A stretch of DNA of 64,000 bases from Kingdonia uniflora (lineage: Eukaryota > Streptophyta > Magnoliopsida > Ranunculales > Circaeasteraceae), in the NCBI GenBank assembly GCA_014058105.1, contig JACGCM010000155.1, positions 372,001 through 436,000 of the forward strand, given 5' to 3'. The position numbers and the translations under genes were made by a program. Position 1 is the stretch's first letter. Each line of letters opens with the position of its first letter. Under the pieces are notes generated by a model. It ran no database searches, had not been told where the DNA came from, and saw only the letters and a program-made list of their open reading frames with translations. This document shows positions 57,623 through 64,000 of the stretch, one piece after another.

Positions 57623-60078
57623 GTTTATTGGTTGGTTTATTTACAAATACATTGTGATGATTGTTGGGTTTCATTGTTAAATTGTGATTAGTTTGTTTAG
57701 TTGGTTTATTGGTTGAATTATTAGGACATTGGTTGGATTTCATTATTAAATTATGATTGGTTTATTGGTTGAATTGTGATGATTGGTTATTGGTTGAGCT
57801 GACCATAGCTTATAGGATGGATCAATATGATGATGAAACATTAGAATTAAATGTTGTGTGTGGCTGCAGCCACTGCAGTTAACATAGTATATTGTGGTTG
57901 AGGCCACCCAATATGACAGAACACTTTTGGCAAAGTTGCGTTGGTTGTATGATGAAAGTGATATTATCTGCCATAATATGTTGTGAATGAATAAGGCTTG
58001 CTTCATTAGTTTTTGTGATAGGCTGAGAGGGAAGGGGTTGAGAGCTAGCAAACATTAAATGTTGAAGAACAGATGACAATATTCTTGTTGATTGTAGGTC
58101 ATGACACTAGGTTCAGGCATGCCCAAGCTTTGACCATGAGGTCATTGGAAACTATTTTCAAGTATTTTCATGTTGTTTTGAAGTATGTTTTGAGGTTGGG
58201 TAAAGACTTAATCAAGCATGCAACTCTTGACTTGTCTCTTGCTCCTAGAAAAATTAATCATTATTTGAGCAACACTTACTTCAAGGTATATATATTTACT
58301 TTAAAGTTAATATTTTAAGACATTTTTGTAATTGCTTTTATATTTGATGGCATGGTTTATCTTTTTAGGATTGTGTTGGAGCAGTGGATGGCACATTCAT
58401 CCCTGCAGCAGTTCCCCTTTAAGATCAACCTAGGTATCGCACTAGGAAGGGGGATATAAAGCAGAATGGCTTGTGCTTGTTCCTTTGACGTGAAAACAAC
58501 TGAGATATTTGCTGGATGGGAAGGTTTAGCTCATGATAACAGGATCTTGAAAGCTGCAGTTAATGATGACATGTATCCGTTTACAGTGCCTAAAGGTAAA
58601 TGATAGTTATTATAATATCATCCCCAATATTTTACTTACAATTTTTGGTTACAATCTTATTATGCACAATTTAACTTTTCAGATCATTACTACTTGGGGG
58701 GATGCTGGATTTCCCTAAGCTCTTGATTTTTTAGTTCCCTATCGAGGTGTACGCTATCACCTTAAGGAACATCAAGAGGGGAAATAGTCCTCAGACTTCA
58801 CAAGAGCTATACAATTATCGACACTCCCAGTTAAAGAACATCATTAAGCATCTGTTTGGGGTCATGAAGAGACGTTTGCCTGTTTGCGCACAGGACCCAT
58901 TATGATGTTTAAACTCAAACCAAGGTTATTGTTGCATGTTGTATCATTCCCAAACATATCATAGAGGTAGATCCAAATGACAACTTTGAAGACCCAAATG
59001 TATATGAAGATGAACATGGAGAAATGCCACATGAAGAGATAGGAGTATTAGGGGGAACTGAAGCATGGACCAATTTAGGGGCACTTATGTACAAACATAT
59101 GGCTTGAGTATGTCAAACTCTGGCCACAATCATCCTGCCTGATCATCTATTTTGTACTATTTTTATTTGTTTGCTTACTACTCTTTTATTGCATCCTTTA
59201 TTATGACTATGCTATGAGATCACTTTAATAAGTATGTTTGGTATGTCTCTTTTTTGTATATCTATTTTAGGTATTTATATTTTGGGTTTCACTATTGTTA
59301 TGATTAGTATTATTGTTTGGTATATTATATGTCTAATGTATTTGATAGTGTAATAGATTAACAGGTTATTATGTGTTATGACATATGATGATTTATTATT
59401 TGCAGGTATGATGGCTATGTATTGTGTTGTTTTGTAGGGCGGGTACCCAAAGTATATAAGACATGGGATGAGACACACCCCCCAGGTCTCAGGTTTCGAG
59501 GAGAGCTGTTCATAGGAGAGTTAATTCAAGGGTAGAGGTTGATCTTTTGTTTGATGTATTGTTGAAAAGGAGAGGCATGTTCAAGGGAGAGTAGCTCTGG
59601 AGGAGGAAGAATCCCCACCAGTGTTGAGGTCGAGGAAGCCAAAGATCTAGTGGGATGGCTGTGAGGGATGTGTATGGCTAGATTTTCTGTCTTGTTTTAG
59701 CTTGTGTTGGAGTGGTGGGTTGTAAAGGTAGGTAAGTGAGTATTTCATTTTAAAGGTGTTGATCGGCTGGTATTTCTTGTATGACTATTATGAATGTTTT
59801 CCTCTATATTGGTAATTTGTGTAATGAATTAGAGAGGAAAATGTGGTTTATATGTATTTTTGATGTTTTTGTGAAGAAACTTCTAATCTGTGGTCAAATT
59901 AGATGGTTCAGCCAAACAAACTAGTGAGATGTTGATGTTTGAAGTCAGGATTTTAAGTACAACTTCTAACTTTCAGCCAAACACACGCGAGTTTTTTTTT
60001 CAATCTTCTAACCTCAAATTTCTAACCTTTATCTTCCTACCTCTTCTACCCCTGAAAAAGCAAAAAAACAATATGGCC
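57169..60078 (+). mobile_element. PIF/Harbinger transposon, 2.9 kb, defective
   Basis: Ends GGCCATGTTTG (left) and, reversed, GGCCATATTG (right). Flanked by caa on both sides (57166-57168; 60079-60081), while the uninterrupted laccase has a single caa at this point, so the duplication is 3 bp as in Harbinger. Carries a decayed transposase on the + strand and a (CT)n tract (57583-57619) near the left end. Confidence 0.8.
58075..59110 (+). pseudogene. Harbinger (HARBI1-like) transposase remnant
   Basis: An N-terminal helical segment (TMRSLETIFKYFHVVLKYVL) leads to an intron at 58286-58368 (AAG/GTATAT to TTTTTAG). Then DCVGAVDGT (first Asp), QNGLCL, GWEG and, in other frames, VPK-DHYYLGG and YRHSQLKNI-type remnants follow. 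The second-Asp segment reads GGC rather than VDAG. Multiple stops (58421, 58488 and on). It would cut and paste the element, but this copy is dead. Confidence 0.75.
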
Positions 60079-60214
60079 CAAACCTTTCTTACTTGAAAAC
60101 ATTTCTAGTTCAAGGAATTTACTGATACTGTTTAGCGATTCGGTCTTAGGTATTTATAAAAATGCTTGTTTGGGTCTCTCTAAATAATGAGGACATCGTT
60201 TTCGAGCACTCTGT
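60079..60214 (-). pseudogene. Partial laccase duplicate, 5' end and promoter
   Basis: Matches 56116-56295 of the laccase: start codon region (tacttgaaaacatttctagttcaagg), TATA region (ggtatttata) and upstream ttttcgagc-ctctgt. It has an internal deletion of about 40 bases. Interrupted at 60215 by a Copia-like element and continued at 62884 (tgttgagcatttgaggtcaa, matching 56297-56316). Confidence 0.8.
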
Positions 60215-60780
60215 TGTATTAGGGAACCAAGGGGGCAAATCGCGACGTGGAAGCACAATACGATTATCAAGATCTTAAGATCTTACTCTAACAACAGAGA
60301 AATCAATCCAAGACAATAAATACATACACAAGGTCTAAATTAGGTGGAAACCCCAAATGATCAAAACCACCTCCGATAAGAATGACTAATATATTATCAC
60401 TTAGTTTACAAGAAGTTCCAGAGAACACACTATCTCACCTCTGCCCTTACAGATAATCCTCAGCAAGAAACCCTAACAAGAAAACCCAAGAAACCTCTCC
60501 AGAGCAAAACCCTAGATTTCTCCCTTTTTCTCTCTAACTATATATCCCTCTATAGAGGCCTATACCATATAATCTATATTTATAGACTTTCCATTAGGTC
60601 ATCTCCGAAGTAAGCATCACGAGATAAACCATCACTTTGGAATGAATCTCCTTTAGAACGAACTTAGAAACAAACAAACAGAGTATTTTTTGTTCGAACG
60701 ACCTATGTCTCGTTCGAACGACTTCAACGTAAACTTTTCGTTCGAATGACTTCCCCTATTTTTTGAGCCGTAACCTAACA
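60215..60780 (-). repeat. LTR of the gag-only element (3' in element orientation)
   Basis: 566 bp, tgta...taaca. Contains a TATAAATA-type box on the - strand (about 60575-60584) and a cluster of cgttcgaacga palindromes at 60690-60750. Confidence 0.85.
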
Positions 60781-60974
60781 ATCTCCACCTCGGCGATAAA
60801 ACCATTTCTTCTGCTACATTCATCGTGTATCCTTGTTGCGTTGCCCCTATGGGCAACTTCTCAATTAAGTGAATCACTCGAGTCTAGGCTTTTCCAAGAC
60901 CCACCAATCGGAACCCACTTTCTGATTGTCTTTGTAGACCGTGCCATTGCTCTACCTTAAACTAAATTTCCTTT

Positions 60975-62251
60975 TCAAGAAATCTCCATAGCTCCATCGG
61001 TACATGCAACCTTCACATCTTCACCCACTGATTTACCAATCAATCCATACAAGTTCCCGCTTAGAATTCCCTTCATGATCAAAGAAGTATTCCGATAAAC
61101 TTTTATTACTCCACCTCGCCCGGAGTAATTGTAACCATCATTATCTAATTTGGAAAGTAATATTAGATTATAAGTCATACTCAGCACATGTCGAACATCA
61201 TGATGAACTACGATGCGTCCATCAAACATCCTCACGCAAATATTACCCACTCCCCAAACCGGCCTTTGAGAACCATCGTTCATCGACACAAACTTGTTGC
61301 CCTCATACCTTGCATATTTGCCGAGCCATGCCTTGTGTACACATACATGCATTGTATCCCTACTATCAAATACCCATCCTCTATGATGGCAAGAACCATC
61401 AGCGGCCACCACAAGGAGTGCCTCGTCACTATCGTTACCAATAACAGTCGCCAGTTTGTTAGTGTCACTTTCGGAACCCCTTGCCGAACTTGCTCTTGTA
61501 CCGTTCTTAGCTTTGTAATCCAATCTATAATGACCCGATTGACCACAGCTCCAACAAGTTCCTTTTCTGAACTTATTAAAGCTTCTTTTCCCACTAACCA
61601 CCATCGCAGAGTTTTTCACGAAGGATTCCCTACCCTTAAGCCTTTTCTCCTAAAAAGAAGCATACTTGTAACCTCCTCAAAACTCAAGGTTTCCTTCCCA
61701 TACATTGGCGTAGGTTGAAGATGCTTGAAGGTAGACGGAAGAGACCATATGAGTTGAAGCGCCTTATCTTCATCTTCAACCTCAACTTTAACTTTGATCG
61801 ATTCCAATTCCAAAATGATCCCGTTCAAAGAACCTAGGTGATCACCAACGCTGGTACCCTTATCCATCTGAAGCGTATGAAGCCGTTCATTGAGGTATAA
61901 GTGATTTGAAAGACTCTTCGTTTGGTACAAACTTTTATGTTTTTCCTAAATACCCTTTGCGGTCTTCTCTCCAAAAATGTTTACCAAAACGTTTTTAGCG
62001 AGACAAAGGCGTATTCCACTCGTAGCCCTTGAATCTAGATCTTCCCAGTCTTCTTCTTCTTCATCGTCTTCTTTTTGGGCCGCTATACCTTCAACTGAAG
62101 TTTTAGGTATAGGATTCCCTTTCAGTGCCTTGTATAACCTGCCTAGAATCAAAATATTTTGGACTTGTATTTGCCACAATCCAAAATTGATCTTCCTATC
62201 GAACTTCTCCACATCAAACTTGATTGCGTTAGAGTACTTAAATCTTCCCAT
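60975..62251 (-). pseudogene. Copia Gag and protease fragment of the gag-only element
   Basis: ATG 62251: Gag of the UBN2 type (FDRKINFGLWQIQVQNIL; then an acidic EDDEEEEDWEDLDS insert; LSNHLYLNERLHTLQM; LIWSLPSTFKHL). One stop lies in frame near 61946 where relatives have Trp, and a frameshift near 61640. Then a zinc knuckle CWSCGQSGHYRLDY with the last Cys replaced by Tyr, and a protease-like WVFDSRDTMHVC where DSGATxH is expected. The frame stops at 60975, before integrase would begin; the rest is 3' untranslated. Confidence 0.8.
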
Positions 62252-62293
62252 CTTGCTTATCTACTTTCCCCAATACCTCGCTCTAACACCAAT

Positions 62294-62883
62294 TGTTAGG
62301 GAATCGCGGAGGCAAATCACAGCGCGGAACCACAACACGATTAGCAAGAACTTAAGATCTTACTCTAACAACGGAGAATTCAATCCAAGTCAATAAATAC
62401 ATACACAAGGTTTAAATTAGGTAGAAATCCCAAAGGATCAAAACCACCTCTGACAAGCACGACGAATATATGATCACTTAGGGTTACAAGAAGTTTCAGA
62501 TAATACACTATCTCACTTCTACCCTTACAGATAATCCCCTACAAGAAACCCTAGAAATAAAACCCAATAAACCTTTCCAGAGCAAAACCCTAGATTTATC
62601 AATTTTCTTTCTCTAACTTTTTTTCCATGTATAGAGGCCTTTAACATACACTCTATATTTATAGATTTTCCATTAGGTCATTACCAAAGTATGCATCACG
62701 AGATAAACCATCGCTTTGGAATAAATCCCCTTCAGAACAAATTTAGAAACAAACAAACAGAGCATTTTTTTGTTCGAATGACCTATGGCTCATTCGAATA
62801 ACTTCAACGTAAATTTTTTCGTTCAAACGACTTCCTTACTCGTTCGAGCAACTTCCCCTATTTTTTTCAGCCGTAACCTAACA
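62294..62883 (-). repeat. LTR of the gag-only element (5' in element orientation)
   Basis: 590 bp, TGTTAGGGAATCG...CCTAACA on the + strand; same layout as the other LTRs, with palindromes at 62772-62850. Confidence 0.9.
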
Positions 62884-63371
62884 TGTTGAGCATTTGAGGT
62901 CAAGAGATTATCGTAATAATTTTAAATGGCTTACTATAGTTTGTCGTTTCGCCCATATTTTTGTTGTTTTGGGAAGGATCTTGACAGAAAAACTACGGGA
63001 AATATATATTTGTGATTCCCGAGATCATCTCATGGACGACAATTAATTATTAGTTTAGGGTTTGACACGTCTCACCAGAAGAGGGCACCACTCAACTCTT
63101 TCTAGGTTTCTTTTCCCACTTCCTCTAAAGCTGTAAGGGTTTAGTAGATGAGGAGGAGGTTCTAAAAAATGCCCCTTCTTAGGTCCTGACCTAGAAGTGC
63201 TCAGGCTCACTTGACGTGTATAATTCCTAAGATACCCTTATGGGGTTTTAGGCTTTACTTTTCCACATGGGCCTGGCATAAAGTGTTTGTCGGAATATAA
63301 AATGTTTTTATCGTGGCTCATGAGTCGTTAAGAGAGTTGCCCTGAGGCGTGTTCGCCGAGTGGTAACGACA
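62884..63371. other. Laccase duplicate tail and intergenic
   Basis: The first ~35 bases match the region upstream of the laccase (56297-56330). The rest has no recognised gene. At 63349-63371 gttcgccgagtggtaacgac resembles a tRNA 5' half but cannot be completed. Confidence 0.4.
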
Positions 63372-63961
63372 TGTTAGGAAACTGTGAGGGCAAATCGCAA
63401 TGCGGAAGCACAATATGATTAACAAGAACTTAAGATCTTACTCTAACAATGGAGAATTTAATCCTAGGCAATAAAACACATACACAAGGTTGAAATTAGG
63501 TGGAAACCTCAAAGGATCAAAACCACCCCCGACAAGCACGATGAATATATTATTACTTAGGGTTACAAGAAGTTCCAGAGATCACTCAACCTCACCTCTA
63601 CCCTTACAGATAATCCCCAGTAAGAAACCCTAGAAAGAAAGCCCAAGAAATCCCTCCAGAGCAAAACCCTAGATTTTTCCATTTTCTTTCTCTAACTCTT
63701 TCCCCCTGTACCGAGGCCTTTAACTTACACTCTATATTTATAGACTTTCTATTAGGTTATCTCCAAAGTATGCATAATGAGATAAACCATCGCTTTGGAA
63801 TAAATCTCCTTCAGAACGAACTTAAAAACAGATAAACATAGCATTTTTTGTTCGATCGACCTAAGTCTCGTTCGAACGAATTCAACGTAAACTTTTTTGC
63901 TCGAACAACTTCATTACTCGTTCGAACGACTTTCCCTATTTTTTTGAGCTGTAACCTAGCA
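63372..63961 (-). repeat. LTR of a second gag-only element copy
   Basis: 590 bp, TGTTAGGAAACTG...AACCTAGCA, matching the other two LTRs over their length. It is followed by atctccacctcaacgataaaacc, the same polypurine/3'-internal sequence as after the LTR at 60780. Hence this is the 3' LTR of a separate - strand copy whose body lies beyond the window. Confidence 0.85.
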
Positions 63962-64000
63962 ATCTCCACCTCAACGATAAAACCATTTCTTCTGCTGCAT
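63962..64000 (-). mobile_element. Start of the internal region of the second gag-only element
   Basis: 39 bases matching 60781-60819 with two differences, truncated by the window edge. Confidence 0.75.

Larger units (their letters stand above)
60215..62883 (-). mobile_element. Gag-only Copia-like LTR element (TR-GAG-like), 2.7 kb
   Basis: LTRs of 566 bp (60215-60780) and 590 bp (62294-62883); the internal region is only 1.5 kb. Next to the right LTR the primer site reads TTGGTGTTAGAGC on the - strand (62280-62292), a two-base variant of the tRNA-Met site. Next to the left LTR a purine tract (GCCGAGGTGGAGAT, - strand) marks the polypurine tract. Coding content is gag plus a protease start; no integrase or RT. 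It sits in the laccase duplicate, where flanks share tgtt. Confidence 0.85.

Noticed and set aside
57365..57691. 108-codon Ser/Pro/Leu-rich ORF
   Set aside because: Its core is the (CT)n tract near the Harbinger left end; no domain and no conserved frame.
63349..63371. Possible tRNA 5' half (gccgagtggtaacg)
   Set aside because: No anticodon arm follows because the LTR begins at 63372; too short to call a tRNA or SINE.

Overview
This is a repeat-dense stretch of nuclear DNA from a flowering plant, most likely a eudicot. The evidence is intron-bearing plant genes (laccase, a TPR protein), a plant-type cytosolic tRNA-Leu, an endogenous pararetrovirus (Caulimoviridae), and plant lineages of Copia, Tat-type Gypsy, MULE, PIF/Harbinger, hAT-MITE, CACTA and LINE elements. 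I cannot name the species. I recognise only two host protein genes: a TPR gene (12.7-19.0 kb, + strand) and a laccase (53.7-56.1 kb, - strand). Nearly everything else is mobile DNA in various stages of decay, much of it nested.

Layout. 0.1-0.5 kb: a low-complexity ORF on the - strand. 0.6-0.96 and 9.4-9.55 kb: two halves of a 56-bp tandem repeat array, separated by an ~8.3 kb endogenous pararetrovirus (tRNA-Met primer site, movement protein, coat protein with zinc knuckle, protease, RT/RNase H, a second ORF, TATA box and poly(A) signal), riddled with stops. 9.7-11.7 kb: a decayed plant-mobile-domain (MAIN-like) gene. 12.7-19.0 kb: the TPR gene, whose last exon I place 5 kb downstream of the long first exon. 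20.2 kb: a tRNA-Leu(AAG) with a damaged T loop at the edge of a 307-bp tandem duplication. 21.5 kb: a CACTA-type terminus. 23.1-31.3 kb: a LINE tail, a Copia LTR, a 470-bp hAT-like MITE and a heavily mutated Copia polyprotein. 32.55-38.08 kb: a MULE with 92-bp terminal inverted repeats carrying three genes (acidic 85-aa protein, broken transposase, and an apparently intact GRF/CCHC zinc-finger gene). 38.46-53.45 kb: a complete 15-kb Tat-lineage Gypsy element on the - strand, with 765/767-bp LTRs and a 5-bp target duplication, inserted in a second LINE tail. Besides gag-pol with two RNase H domains, it carries antisense, intron-containing coiled-coil genes with their own TATA box, and a 146-bp tandem repeat array. 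53.7-56.2 kb: the laccase, six exons, with one apparent single-base frameshift. 56.6-62.9 kb: a partial duplicate of the laccase 5' end, split first by a Harbinger element and then by a gag-only Copia-like element. 63.37 kb to the end: an LTR of a second copy of that gag-only family, continuing off the window.

How the pieces relate. The retroelements and transposons are selfish units and no host pathway is encoded by the window as a whole. The laccase would be a secreted multicopper oxidase of the cell wall. The TPR protein would be a scaffold. The most distinctive multi-gene unit is the Tat element: sense gag-pol, antisense coiled-coil genes transcribed towards it, and a tandem repeat array between them. 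The second is the MULE with its zinc-finger accessory gene. Exon joins, family names and terminal repeats were read by eye from the sequence; no alignment or database search was run.
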